Positions 34,310 through 42,809 of a stretch of 64,000 bases of DNA are shown here, in pieces (positions within the stretch are counted from its first letter, which is position 1; each line of letters starts with the position of its first letter). The notes under the pieces are model-generated. The model searched no databases and was not told where the DNA came from. It worked only from the letters and a program-made list of their open reading frames with translations. The translations under genes were made by a program, and so were the position numbers. The stretch comes from Caldilineaceae bacterium (lineage in GTDB: Bacteria > Chloroflexota > Anaerolineae > Caldilineales > Caldilineaceae), in assembly GCA_026645575.1 (NCBI GenBank), contig JAPKMW010000021.1:61357-125356 (forward strand), in the 5' to 3' direction.

Positions 34310-35029
34310 ATGATCGACGACCTGGACGCCACCATCGAAGAATTGCTGCGCACCGAGCTACAGGATCTGCGGGAAAAAGTGGAAGCCGAGAACGCCGCCC
34401 AGCGCGACGCTCTTGCCACCATTGGCGAGATCACCTATTCCTTCCAGCAGCCCAGGAGCGGCTGGAACACCACGTCGCAGAGCGGTTTGACGCTCAATTT
34501 CTTTTTGTACGATGTGCGGGAGAATGCCCAGTTGCGCCGCCACTATGTCGATACGCTGGCCAACGGCGCCAACGCTGACCCTCGCTTTGTGCAGCAGAAA
34601 CGCTTGCCCATGCGCATCGACTGTTTCTACATGGTCACCGCCTGGCACGACGAGCCGCGCTGGCAACATTGGCTGCTCGCCAGCGCCTTGCAAATCCTGG
34701 GGCGCTACGCCGTCTTGCCGGCAACGCACCTGCGCGGCAACCTGCGCCACCAGCCCTTTGAGATCCGCACCAAGGTCGCCGCCCATGATGTGCTTACCAA
34801 CCCGGCCGAAGTCTGGAGCGCGCTGGGCAATGACATGCGCCCCAGCTTTTCCTATGTCGTCACGCTCGCCATCGACCCATGGCAGCCGATCAGCGTGCCG
34901 GTCGTGCGCACCGTGGTGACGATGGTCGGTCAGAAGATTGCGCCGCCGCCCGCCCCTGCCGACGAGGGCGATGACGCCGATGACCCCTTTGCTGTCACGA
35001 CCACCGTGGGAGGACGCACCCATGAGTAA
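34310..35029 (+). CDS. DUF4255 family protein (tail terminator/cap, Pvc16-like)
   Basis: 239 residues from the ATG at 34310, four bases after the core gene stop. The N-terminal helix LDATIEELLRTELQDLREKV is followed by LNFFLYDVRENAQLRRHY and a mixed core with DCFYMVTAWHDEPRWQHWLL and ILGRYAVLPATHLRGNL, the DUF4255 pattern. In eCIS this protein caps the sheath/tube and ends assembly. It is placed at the front of the cluster, next to the core gene, as in other loci of this type. The end overlaps the following gene by eight bases. Confidence 0.88.
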   Translation: MIDDLDATIEELLRTELQDLREKVEAENAAQRDALATIGEITYSFQQPRSGWNTTSQSGLTLNFFLYDVRENAQLRRHYVDTLANGANADPRFVQQKRLPMRIDCFYMVTAWHDEPRWQHWLLASALQILGRYAVLPATHLRGNLRHQPFEIRTKVAAHDVLTNPAEVWSALGNDMRPSFSYVVTLAIDPWQPISVPVVRTVVTMVGQKIAPPPAPADEGDDADDPFAVTTTVGGRTHE

Positions 35030-35783
35030 CAGCCGCCCATCCTTTGCCGGTCAGGCAGCGCGGGGCTTTGCCGAAGACATGGCCACCTTTGCCATTGGCG
35101 GCACCATCTGGCGCGAGGTGCAGAGCAATGACGGGGTGCAGCGCCGGCCGTGGCCCCGTCTGTCCATCCAGATCAAAGGAACAGGGCGTTTTGCCGAAAC
35201 CGATGCCCAGGGCCGTTTCCGTTTCTACGGCTTACAACCTGGTGACTATTGGCTGGTGGTGCGCCAAAAGGCCATTCCCCCGCAAGGCGAAGGCGCCCTG
35301 CTCAAGGAAGAGCGGATCACCGTGGCTTGGCCGCCCAGCTATGATGTGACCGTACCCGTAATTTACCGGGAAGCGTCGGTGTTAACGGCTGATGTAACAC
35401 CGCCAGCCGCCGCCCCAGACACATCGCCGCCACCTGCGTCACCTGAACCGACGCCAAATCCGGCGGACAATGATCGGCGCGACGCAGCAACCATAACGAC
35501 AACACCTGCGCCAACCGACTCCACTGCACCGTCGGACGCTCACGACGCATCTTCCGGGAAGGTTATGGCGGACCACGCCGTTGACGAGGCAGACCTTCCC
35601 GGAAGATTGACTGGGCAACCCCTTGCGTCGCCAACCGCTGGCAGTGAAGATGTACCGACGGCGACTGGCGCAGAAACTGCACCAGTCGCGCCAACAACAG
35701 AGAGTGCGCCAACCAAAAAACTGACGCGCAAACGAACAGCATCAACCACGGCAACACCCCCAAAAGGGGCGAGCGAAGCGTAA
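35022..35783 (+). CDS. Carboxypeptidase-regulatory-like domain protein with Pro/Thr tail
   Basis: 253 residues from the ATG at 35022, inside the end of the DUF4255 gene, with gggagg upstream. Residues 20-105 form a carboxypeptidase-regulatory-like beta domain (GGTIWREVQSND, GRFRFYGLQPGDYWLVVRQK). The rest is a Pro/Ala/Thr/Asp-rich disordered tail with a basic end (KKLTRKRTAS). Genes of this kind lie next to DUF4255 in several eCIS clusters; whether the product is part of the particle is not known. There is no signal peptide. Confidence 0.7.
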   Translation: MSNSRPSFAGQAARGFAEDMATFAIGGTIWREVQSNDGVQRRPWPRLSIQIKGTGRFAETDAQGRFRFYGLQPGDYWLVVRQKAIPPQGEGALLKEERITVAWPPSYDVTVPVIYREASVLTADVTPPAAAPDTSPPPASPEPTPNPADNDRRDAATITTTPAPTDSTAPSDAHDASSGKVMADHAVDEADLPGRLTGQPLASPTAGSEDVPTATGAETAPVAPTTESAPTKKLTRKRTASTTATPPKGASEA

Positions 35784-35824
35784 AGCATACGAATCGATTA
35801 TCAACTTGTTAAGGAGGCAGCTTC

Positions 35825-37693
35825 ATGGCAACCGCGTATTACGCCCCTGGCGTCTACATCGAAGAGCCGGATCGGGGGACAAAACCGATCGAAGGGGTCA
35901 GCACATCGGTCACGGCGTTTGTCGGCTTTACCCAAAAAGCCGAAGACCTGGATCGCGAAAATGATCCCAATGGTTTTCTCACCAAATCGATTCTGGGGCG
36001 CCCAAAAACGATTACCAACTGGAACCAATACAAGCAACACTTTGGCGATTTCATTGAGGATGCCTATCTCCCTCATGCGGTGCGCGGCTTCTTTGAGAAC
36101 GGTGGCGTCCGTTGTTATGTCATTAGTGTACAGGCCCGGCAAGCACATCGCGCCCAAGTCATTGTGTCTGGGGTGAAAAAGGAAAAAGACAAAGAGTTCC
36201 CGCGCTTATTGGTGCGTGTAAAAGAGCACTTGGCCGGCGACGCCGGCAACGATGTGAAAGTCTCCTTTCGCATCCGTAACAGCAGTACATCAACCACCAG
36301 CGGTACCACTAGCGGCAGTAGTACAACCAGTAGCACGGCCACTAGCACGACCGGTGGCAGCAGTACAGCCGGTACCGCTGACAGTACAACAACAGGAGCG
36401 AGCGGCGCGACGGGGAGCGCTACCGCCACGGCGGCAAACAGTGCCGCCACCAATGGTTCGACTAATGGCGCCAAGTCGGAGATCCTGGAAATGATTGTCC
36501 GTCTGCCCACTAAAAATCAGGATGAGCCGCCAGTGGAAATTAAACTGAATGAGTTGCCACCCTGGCAGGCGCGCGATCAGGAAGCGGCTGTCAAAGCCGC
36601 CAGTCTCCCATCGCAAGAGGTTGAAGTCTGGTCATTGGTGGGGCGGAATGATGTGCTGGCGCCGGAAAAACCAAAACAGAATTTTGCCTTCATTTTGAAT
36701 GGCGGCTCTAATGCCATTGATAACTCCTTACTGCCATCGGGGGCAACGTTGGCGCCGGCGCCGGACGGCTCGCTCCTGTTGCCTACCGCCCCGCGCCATT
36801 TTGAAGGGGATAGCCGACGTGGCATTACCGCGTTGGAAGCCTTGGATGATGTCAATCTCGTTTGTGTTCCTGAGCTTTGGCTTTTGAAGGAACGAAAAAT
36901 TTTTACCGATAAGCAAGTGGTTGAAGTGCAGAACATGATCATTGGTCACTGTATGCGCATGTTATACCGCTTTGCCGTCCTCGATTCCCCGCCGAATATT
37001 GATGTCGATGGCGTAAAAGATTGGCGCATGAATGCCGGACTGGTTGATCCGCCCCACGGCCATGCTGCGCTCTACTATCCCTGGATCAAGATGGATGATC
37101 CGCTCAATCCGGGGCGGATGATTCGTGTCCCCCCCTGTGGACATATGGCGGGTATCTATGCTCGCTCCGATACGCAACGGGGCGTCCATAAAGCGCCGGC
37201 CAACGAACCCGTGCTGGGCGTGATCGATCTGGATTACCATGTCAACCGCGCCGAACAGGAGATGCTCAACCCGATCGGCATCAACTGCATCCGCAAATTC
37301 TCCGGGCGCGGCCTTCGTGTCTGGGGCGCCCGCACCCTGGCGCTGACCGACCCCTCCTGGCGCTATGTCAACGTGCGGCGCATCTTCAACTATGTGGAAG
37401 ACTCGATTGAGCGCGCCACCCAGTGGGTCGTCTTTGAACCCAATGATCCTATCTTGTGGGGCAAAGTGCGCCGCGACGTGAGCGCTTTCTTGCGCACCGT
37501 CTGGCTCTCCGGCGCCCTCTTTGGCAACACGCCTGACGAAGCCTATTATGTCAAATGTGACGCCGAACTCAACCCGCCGGAGACACGCGATCTGGGCTAC
37601 CTCTTTATTGAAATCGGCATGGCCCCGGTCAAACCGGCGGAATTTGTCGTCTTCCGCATCAGCCAGTGGGCCGGACCGAACGCCGAAGGATAA
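35825..37693 (+). CDS. Contractile tail sheath protein
   Basis: 622 residues. It begins ATAYYAPGVYIEEPDRGTKP with GVSTSVTAFVGFT, the sheath N-terminus, and ends with the conserved subtilisin-like core and C-terminal domain (LNPIGINCIRKFSGRGLRVW, ARTLALTDPSWRYVNVRRIF, ERATQWVVFEPNDPILWGKV). It forms the contractile outer tube. Between residues about 153 and 218 there is a Ser/Thr/Gly/Ala-rich low-complexity insertion of some 65 residues, exposed presumably on the outside. Only one sheath gene is present here, unlike Photorhabdus PVC with several. Start has an excellent aaggagg site. Confidence 0.93.
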   Translation: MATAYYAPGVYIEEPDRGTKPIEGVSTSVTAFVGFTQKAEDLDRENDPNGFLTKSILGRPKTITNWNQYKQHFGDFIEDAYLPHAVRGFFENGGVRCYVISVQARQAHRAQVIVSGVKKEKDKEFPRLLVRVKEHLAGDAGNDVKVSFRIRNSSTSTTSGTTSGSSTTSSTATSTTGGSSTAGTADSTTTGASGATGSATATAANSAATNGSTNGAKSEILEMIVRLPTKNQDEPPVEIKLNELPPWQARDQEAAVKAASLPSQEVEVWSLVGRNDVLAPEKPKQNFAFILNGGSNAIDNSLLPSGATLAPAPDGSLLLPTAPRHFEGDSRRGITALEALDDVNLVCVPELWLLKERKIFTDKQVVEVQNMIIGHCMRMLYRFAVLDSPPNIDVDGVKDWRMNAGLVDPPHGHAALYYPWIKMDDPLNPGRMIRVPPCGHMAGIYARSDTQRGVHKAPANEPVLGVIDLDYHVNRAEQEMLNPIGINCIRKFSGRGLRVWGARTLALTDPSWRYVNVRRIFNYVEDSIERATQWVVFEPNDPILWGKVRRDVSAFLRTVWLSGALFGNTPDEAYYVKCDAELNPPETRDLGYLFIEIGMAPVKPAEFVVFRISQWAGPNAEG

Positions 37694-37782
37694 AAATAAT
37701 CTCTCTCTTTATCTTTCAAATCTCCTGATCAAAATAGAGATTCAGAGATTGCTACCAAAGCTTTGACTGAAAGGAGTATCGC

Positions 37783-38232
37783 ATGGCAACCCAATACGAA
37801 GACCCGCCGGTTGGCTTTCATTATGCCCTCGATTTTGGCGGGAAGATCGCCGGCTTTTTTACCTCTTGTTCGGGCATGGGGTCGGAAAACGAAGTGATCG
37901 AACACAAGGTGGTGAATGATAAAGGTAAGGAGATCTTGATGAAGATTCCGGGCCGCTTGAAGTGGGACAACATTGTCCTCAAGCGCGGCATTACCACCTC
38001 TTTTGATCTCTGGGATTGGCGCAAACAGGTCGAAGATGGTGACGTCGCCGGTGCCCGGCGCGACGGCTCGATCCTGCTCTTTGACCAGAAAGCGGAAAAA
38101 GTGGTCGCCCGCTGGAATTTTCTGCGTGCCTGGCCGCTCAAAGTGACAACGCCGGAGCTAAAATCGGACGGCAACGAAGTCGGCGTCGAAGAGATCACGA
38201 TTGTGCATGAGTATATTTCCCGAGTGAAGTAA
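37783..38232 (+). CDS. Tail tube protein 1 (Hcp/gp19-like)
   Basis: 149 residues with the eCIS tube opening DPPVGFHYALDFGGKIAGFF, then MGSENEVIEHKVVNDKGKEI and KIPGRLKWDNIVLKRGITTS, and an end GNEVGVEEITIVHEYISRVK. These match the T4 gp19/Hcp-fold tube family that stacks as hexameric rings inside the sheath and carries payload. It follows the sheath gene after 89 bases and has aaggag upstream. A second tube gene is found at 38991, as usual in eCIS. Confidence 0.92.
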   Translation: MATQYEDPPVGFHYALDFGGKIAGFFTSCSGMGSENEVIEHKVVNDKGKEILMKIPGRLKWDNIVLKRGITTSFDLWDWRKQVEDGDVAGARRDGSILLFDQKAEKVVARWNFLRAWPLKVTTPELKSDGNEVGVEEITIVHEYISRVK

Positions 38233-38254
38233 GCGCAAGTGTAACGATCATGCC

Positions 38255-38327
38255 TGCTCCTAGCCACACCCCCACGGGGGTTCCCGGTGACTGGCGTCAG
38301 CCCGCCAGTCATGGACTGGCTAGGAGC
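38255..38327. repeat. Palindromic repeat unit inside the eCIS operon
   Basis: gctcctagcca (38255-38265) pairs with tggctaggagc (38317-38327) enclosing acccccacgggggttcccgg. The whole unit is an inverted, highly similar copy of the one at 39489-39586. Confidence 0.7.
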
Positions 38328-38369
38328 GTAACCATTACTTGTAAGTTTGCCAGAGGTCAAGATTTGTCG

Positions 38370-38732
38370 ATGTCATTCCAAACTGAGTTCGCCTTCACCT
38401 TGCCGCGCGGCTATCGTGACGCCGCCGGGCGCATCCACCGCCAGGGCGTGATGACGCTCGCCACGGCGCTTGATGAGATCGAAGCCGTGCAAGATCCGCG
38501 CGTCCAGGCCAACGAAGCCTATCTGCCGGTCTTCTTGCTCAGTCGCGTGGTCAAGCAACTGGGCGAACTGTCGGCGGTGACGCCACAAGTGATTGCCGGT
38601 CTCTTTGTCATCGACCTGGCCTATCTGGAAGATCTCTATCAACGGATCAACAGCCCGACCCCGGTGACCATGGGTGCTGTCTGCCCCCACTGTAGCGCCC
38701 AGTTTCAACTGGAAGTCGCGCCCTTAAGTTAG
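38370..38732 (+). CDS. eCIS tail assembly-type protein with zinc-ribbon end
   Basis: 120 residues from the ATG at 38370; a longer frame would run through the palindrome upstream. It begins SFQTEFAFTLPRGYRDAAGR, HRQGVMTLATALDEIEAVQD, has a helical middle (LPVFLLSRVVKQLGELSAVT) and ends MGAVCPHCSAQFQLEV, half a zinc ribbon. Proteins of this pattern lie between the tube genes in many eCIS clusters; I take it as an assembly or adaptor factor but have no proof of role. Confidence 0.7.
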   Translation: MSFQTEFAFTLPRGYRDAAGRIHRQGVMTLATALDEIEAVQDPRVQANEAYLPVFLLSRVVKQLGELSAVTPQVIAGLFVIDLAYLEDLYQRINSPTPVTMGAVCPHCSAQFQLEVAPLS

Positions 38733-38805
38733 TTGACTAGTTGATTTGTATGTCGTTACAGGGTAATTCGTCCCATAGGGACGCTTGAGTTTAGGAAAAT
38801 CCACA

Positions 38806-38994
38806 ATGGCCGAACAGAGCGCCACTTCGCCAACGCCGGTCAATGCCGGACAGGAGACAACAGAAATCACACCGGCACTGGTGCAGGAGATTGCCGACAA
38901 GGTCTATGCCCTCTGGTTGGCGGACCTGAAAGTTGAGCGCGAGCGGCTGCGGCTGACGGGCCGCCGTCAATCCGGCCAAGGAGGACGCCGATGA
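38806..38994 (+). CDS. Small eCIS protein with VYALW...ERERLR tail
   Basis: 62 residues from the ATG at 38806. A disordered Ser/Thr/Pro start is followed by a helix EIADKVYALWLADLKVERER and a basic end. The same helix pattern (QQVYAAIKRKLAIERERLRM) closes the protein at 41667-41987, so the two share a module. It overlaps the second tube gene by four bases (ATGA), which couples their translation. Similar tails occur on small proteins of other eCIS loci; a role in docking a tube or baseplate part is inferred. Confidence 0.7.
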   Translation: MAEQSATSPTPVNAGQETTEITPALVQEIADKVYALWLADLKVERERLRLTGRRQSGQGGRR

Positions 38995-39449
38995 GCATGG
39001 AGCAGAAGCTTTACTATGACCAGACGCACCCAGCCTTTCGCTATGTGGTTGTCCATGGCAATGATACGCTCGGCGCTTTTACCGAATGCACCCTCCCGGT
39101 CATCGAATGGGAGATCGAGGAGATCAAAGAGGGTGGGCTGAACAGCTATACCCATCAACTGCCGGGGCGGCGCAAAGCGGCCCGCGTCACCCTAAAGAAT
39201 GGCGTGGGCAAAAATGTGATCCTGGACTGGTTTCTCCAGGCCGTGAATGACGAAATGCCGGGCAAGGAATTGCGCCGCAATCTGACGATTATGCTCAAAG
39301 ATGTCCGCGCTGTTGATGTGTGCAAATGGAATCTGACCGCAGCCTTTCCCATCAAATGGACCGGGCCGCAATTGCAAAGCGATAGCAACGCCCTGGCGAT
39401 TCAAACATTGGAATTTGCCTGTAGCCAGGTGACGGTCACATTACTCTAA
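38991..39449 (+). CDS. Tail tube protein 2 (gp19-like)
   Basis: 152 residues. Compared with tube 1 it has AFRYVVVHGNDTLGAFTECT, LPVIEWEIEEIKEGGLNSYT, HQLPGRRKAARVTLKNGVGK and an end NALAIQTLEFACSQVTVTLL. In PVC and related particles a second tube-like protein forms the first ring on the baseplate, so this is the likely initiator ring. It is translationally coupled to the preceding small protein. The gene is followed by a palindromic repeat unit and the large disordered protein. Confidence 0.9.
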   Translation: MSMEQKLYYDQTHPAFRYVVVHGNDTLGAFTECTLPVIEWEIEEIKEGGLNSYTHQLPGRRKAARVTLKNGVGKNVILDWFLQAVNDEMPGKELRRNLTIMLKDVRAVDVCKWNLTAAFPIKWTGPQLQSDSNALAIQTLEFACSQVTVTLL

Positions 39450-39488
39450 ACAGCGATCCTGTAAACGGTGATACGGTAAAGAGCCAAC

Positions 39489-39586
39489 GTAACTACTCAA
39501 GCCGACCGCTCCTAGCCAGTCCGTGACTGGCGCCAGTCACCGGGAACCCCCGCGGGGGTGTGGCTAGGAGCGGCTTGAGTAGTTAC
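39489..39586. repeat. Palindromic repeat unit inside the eCIS operon
   Basis: Outer arms gtaactactcaagccg (39489-39504) and cggcttgagtagttac (39571-39586); inner cgctcctagcca (39507-39518) with tggctaggagcg (39561-39572). It lies after the second tube gene and is an inverted copy of the unit at 38255. Confidence 0.75.
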
Positions 39587-39636
39587 CAGCCAACCAATAA
39601 CGTTGAATCAACCTTGAACCATCGTACCAGATCAAC

Positions 39637-41667
39637 ATGAGCCTGACTAACCGCTGGGGAAGACAAAATCCATTAATTCGTCGAGTGCGTCAACATGGGG
39701 CGTTGACCACGCTCTTCCGCACGGTCGATGAACGCACGCCGGCGCTACCTTTCGCCATCGGTGTCCCCCTTACCGCGCCGGTTACGACCCCGGCGCCACT
39801 AGAAGAAGAATGGACGCCGGTTCAGCAACCGCTTGCCGATCAGGCCATGCCTGCCCCATCGCGGCCAATCGCTACCCCTGCGCCGCCAACACCAACGGCG
39901 GCTGGCGAGCTAGTAGGGCCGCCGGTTGCACCGCCGGTAGTCATGCGGGCGACCCAACCGACGATGGCCGTGCAACCATCGCTCGCTCCACCGGTTGATG
40001 CGCCACTGCTGCCGCTGCCGTCGCGTCCGGCGTCTCCGCCCCCGCTGCCAGGATTGACCGGCAAGGCCGTGGTCAGTCAACCAGACACGCCAACCGTGTC
40101 TATGGATATTGCCGGCGGCGACGCCCCACCAGCGCTGCCACCGTCGTCACCGTCGTCAAGTGCGGCATCGGCTGTTACCATGCCACCTGCTTCATTGCCG
40201 CCAACACCGACACCAACGCCGGCGCCGTCAACATCAACACCGGCGCAGCGACAACCGGCAACGATCCAGCGCACCCCGGCGGCGCAACAACAACCAGCCA
40301 CCGACGGTATGGATGAGGCAACCTGGTCGCGCCTGCGCGCCATTGTCCGTAAACATCAAGTGCGTGAAGCTGCTGAAGGCGCACCAGAGGCAAAGGCAGC
40401 GATGGTCACGCCTACTGCTGACTCATCGATGCTGGCAGATTCGCATCCGCTACCTCAAGTTCTCAACTCGGCCTCGGCGTTGCCTGCGGTGACAAGCTCT
40501 CCATCGCCTGTTGCGCATACACCGCCTGGCGCACCGGCACCGACGGTGCAACCGGCAGCGTATGTTGCGGCGCAACCGGCTGCGCTTCCCCAAGCGTGGG
40601 AGAATCTCGAACCGATAGCGAGTGCGGACCCTCTGCCGGCAACTGGGCCAACAACCAGCCATCAACCGCTTGCCGGAACCGGCGTGCAACGCCAACCGCT
40701 GGCCTCGTCTGGCGGTGATGCCCCTCTGCCACAACCGAGTCCGGCAACGTCGATGGCGCAATGGCACGCAATCCGTGATGACGGCGAACCGAACGAAGCG
40801 TCATCGGTCAGTGCAGATGATCTACCGGCGTCAGCCGCCGCCGGTGTTGATCCCGCCGCAGCGCCTGGTTGGTCAGCAGTGGCACTCTCCCAGCCGCCGT
40901 TACAGGCTGTATGGCCTGTGCAACGGCTCGCGGAGACCGGCGCCGAACCGGCAACAGCACCTACTGACCTGCCGGCCTATGTCGGGCCACCGCCGCCTGA
41001 ACCGCCGGAATTGCGTCGTCAACTGGCGGCCTTACCCACGGCGCAACCAACTGATTCCAGCGTGGATCTGGTCTTGCCGCGGCGTCCGCGCCCGGTGCGT
41101 CAGCCGGCGACAAACGTAGCGCCGAGCCAGGGGGCGCCAACGGCAGCGCAGCGGCAATTGGCGTCATCCGCTGAAGGGACGCCCCCGGCTGCCACTTCGC
41201 TGCCGGGCGCTACAATTGCAACCGAGATCGGCCCATTGCCGGCTGACCTCTGGCAACTGATTGGGGAAAAACCACCACAAGCGGCGGCGCCAACGATCAA
41301 TCACCTGCCGCCGCCGGTGCAGAAGACGCCCGACAGCCCAACGGCCATTGCACAGAACGAATTGTCGGCGCCAACCGTGGTAGACGCGCCGCCGCCTTTG
41401 GTTCCCCAGTCAACGCCTGTGAATGGTGACGCTTTTGTCACCGCACCTCCGACTGTCACCAGCGGCGTTGGTTCGGCTGCGGCCATGGTGATGCGTCAGG
41501 TCGTACCGGTGGATGGGGCGGAGAGCGCAGACGCCGACTTCTCTATAGCCGCTTCGCCGGAAAGCTATGGTGCGGTAGCCGAAGGATCACCGCCGGAAAA
41601 AAAAACGCGATCACCCCGCCGGACGCGCTTCCCAGCGAAAAGGCGCCGTCGGCGGACGCCGGCCTGA
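39637..41667 (+). CDS. Large Pro/Ala/Thr-rich disordered eCIS protein
   Basis: 676 residues. Only the first 35 residues (TNRWGRQNPLIRRVRQHGAL, TTLFRTVDERTPALPF) and the basic end (SPRRTRFPAKRRRRRTPA) look structured or charged; the rest is Pro/Ala/Thr/Gln-rich with short islands such as DEATWSRLRAIVRKHQVREA. It has no recognised domain. The gene lies between the inner tube and the LysM baseplate gene, and its stop overlaps the start of the ERERLR-tail protein (TGATG). A tape-measure, tether or shock-absorbing linker is possible; none is proven. Confidence 0.65.
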   Translation: MSLTNRWGRQNPLIRRVRQHGALTTLFRTVDERTPALPFAIGVPLTAPVTTPAPLEEEWTPVQQPLADQAMPAPSRPIATPAPPTPTAAGELVGPPVAPPVVMRATQPTMAVQPSLAPPVDAPLLPLPSRPASPPPLPGLTGKAVVSQPDTPTVSMDIAGGDAPPALPPSSPSSSAASAVTMPPASLPPTPTPTPAPSTSTPAQRQPATIQRTPAAQQQPATDGMDEATWSRLRAIVRKHQVREAAEGAPEAKAAMVTPTADSSMLADSHPLPQVLNSASALPAVTSSPSPVAHTPPGAPAPTVQPAAYVAAQPAALPQAWENLEPIASADPLPATGPTTSHQPLAGTGVQRQPLASSGGDAPLPQPSPATSMAQWHAIRDDGEPNEASSVSADDLPASAAAGVDPAAAPGWSAVALSQPPLQAVWPVQRLAETGAEPATAPTDLPAYVGPPPPEPPELRRQLAALPTAQPTDSSVDLVLPRRPRPVRQPATNVAPSQGAPTAAQRQLASSAEGTPPAATSLPGATIATEIGPLPADLWQLIGEKPPQAAAPTINHLPPPVQKTPDSPTAIAQNELSAPTVVDAPPPLVPQSTPVNGDAFVTAPPTVTSGVGSAAAMVMRQVVPVDGAESADADFSIAASPESYGAVAEGSPPEKKTRSPRRTRFPAKRRRRRTPA

Positions 41668-41987
41668 TGGCACAAAGAAGCACAATGCCCGACGCACCAG
41701 CGCTGTCACGCTTGCCGGCGTCAGTAGTCACGCCGGCGGCAATGCCTAACCAGGAACGCCATGCGCCGCTTGACCCGCTCTCTGCTTTGGCCACCCTACA
41801 GCGGCAACCGGAACAGCCAGGGTTGGACGATATGGCGACTGCGGTCAAGCAAGCGCTGCCGACCTCGGCGGCAACCGGTGCGGCGCCGGCGCCACCGGCT
41901 GTGGACACCGATGAATTAGCGCAACAAGTTTATGCAGCGATCAAACGTAAATTGGCAATTGAACGTGAACGGTTACGGATGGCCTAA
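41667..41987 (+). CDS. eCIS protein with ERERLR tail (paralogue of 38806-38994)
   Basis: 106 residues. The first 75 are disordered (Ala/Pro-rich), the end is the helix DELAQQVYAAIKRKLAIERE followed by RLRMA. The shared module with the 62-residue protein at 38806 and the coupling to the large disordered protein (overlapping stop/start) suggest that the three form one functional group. In place of separate genes, other eCIS loci may have a single protein with this tail. Confidence 0.65.
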   Translation: MAQRSTMPDAPALSRLPASVVTPAAMPNQERHAPLDPLSALATLQRQPEQPGLDDMATAVKQALPTSAATGAAPAPPAVDTDELAQQVYAAIKRKLAIERERLRMA

Positions 41988-42020
41988 AAACCATTATGAC
42001 TTTATTTCGGTAATCATAGG

Positions 42021-42051
42021 GTAGGGGCGCACCCTTGCGGTCGTCCCCTAC
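42021..42051. repeat. Short hairpin gtagggg...cccctac
   Basis: gtagggg (42021-42027) pairs with cccctac (42045-42051), seventeen-base loop. Located in the 87-base gap before the LysM gene. Confidence 0.5.
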
Positions 42052-42074
42052 TGGCTAGGAATGAGGAAGCGAAG

Positions 42075-42800
42075 ATGGCCTCGGCATTAGAACTCTTGAA
42101 ACCGGAACCGCAGACTACCACGCGCGGTAATCTTAATGCGGCCATGATCTATGAAGTCGAGTTGCTCGATCCCAAGCGGCGAACGGGGGCTGCTCCGATC
42201 TTCTGTATGTTCAATCCCTATGAATATACCGTCTCTAAATCCAATTCCTTTGAAGAACAGAAGTCGGCCAAAGGCAAAAAGACGCCGCCGGCTGAACTCT
42301 CCAAATCGGGGCCGCAGACGTTGAAATTGACCTTGCTCTTCGATACCTATGAACAAGGCAAGGATGTTAGTTGGGTGACGAACCGGCTTTGGAAGTTGAT
42401 GACCGTAGACCCGAACAAAGCCAAAGATAAGAAAGATAAACCGAATGTGCCGCTGGTGGCCTTTGAATGGGGCGGCGTCTTTCGCTTTGTTGCTTTTATC
42501 ACCGACATGACGCAAAAGTTTACGCTCTTCAATCAGAATGGCGTTCCTATGCGCGCCACGGTGGACATTACCTTCACCCAATATGTCGATGAAGAAGATT
42601 ATCCCAAACAGAACCCCACTTCCGGCGATGGACCAGTTAATCAGATCTGGCAAGTACAGGGTGGCGATCGCTTGGATAATATTGCTGCCGAAGTCTATGG
42701 TGATCCCGGCAAGTGGCGCGACATTGCCGTGGCGAACCAACTGCTCCACCCGCTAGCCCTACGCCCTGGTCAATATTTGAAGCTGCCCATGCCTAAATGA
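42075..42800 (+). CDS. LysM-domain baseplate protein (Pvc7-like)
   Basis: 241 residues. Residues 30-180 match the eCIS/phage baseplate family (IFCMFNPYEYTVSKSNSFEE, LKLTLLFDTYEQGKDVSWVT, RATVDITFTQYVDEEDYPKQ); residues 190-241 form a LysM (WQVQGGDRLDNIAAEVYGDP, LRPGQYLKLP). Such a protein joins the tube to the spike complex, as T4 gp53-like connectors do. It lies in the conserved order LysM, spike, tip, gp25, J. Start has aggaatgaggaag upstream. Confidence 0.9.
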   Translation: MASALELLKPEPQTTTRGNLNAAMIYEVELLDPKRRTGAAPIFCMFNPYEYTVSKSNSFEEQKSAKGKKTPPAELSKSGPQTLKLTLLFDTYEQGKDVSWVTNRLWKLMTVDPNKAKDKKDKPNVPLVAFEWGGVFRFVAFITDMTQKFTLFNQNGVPMRATVDITFTQYVDEEDYPKQNPTSGDGPVNQIWQVQGGDRLDNIAAEVYGDPGKWRDIAVANQLLHPLALRPGQYLKLPMPK

Positions 42801-42809
42801 CGGTTGACT

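Noticed and set aside
38235..39590. Possible CRISPR array from the repeated palindromes
   Set aside because: Only two inverted copies with genes between them; no regular direct repeats or spacers.
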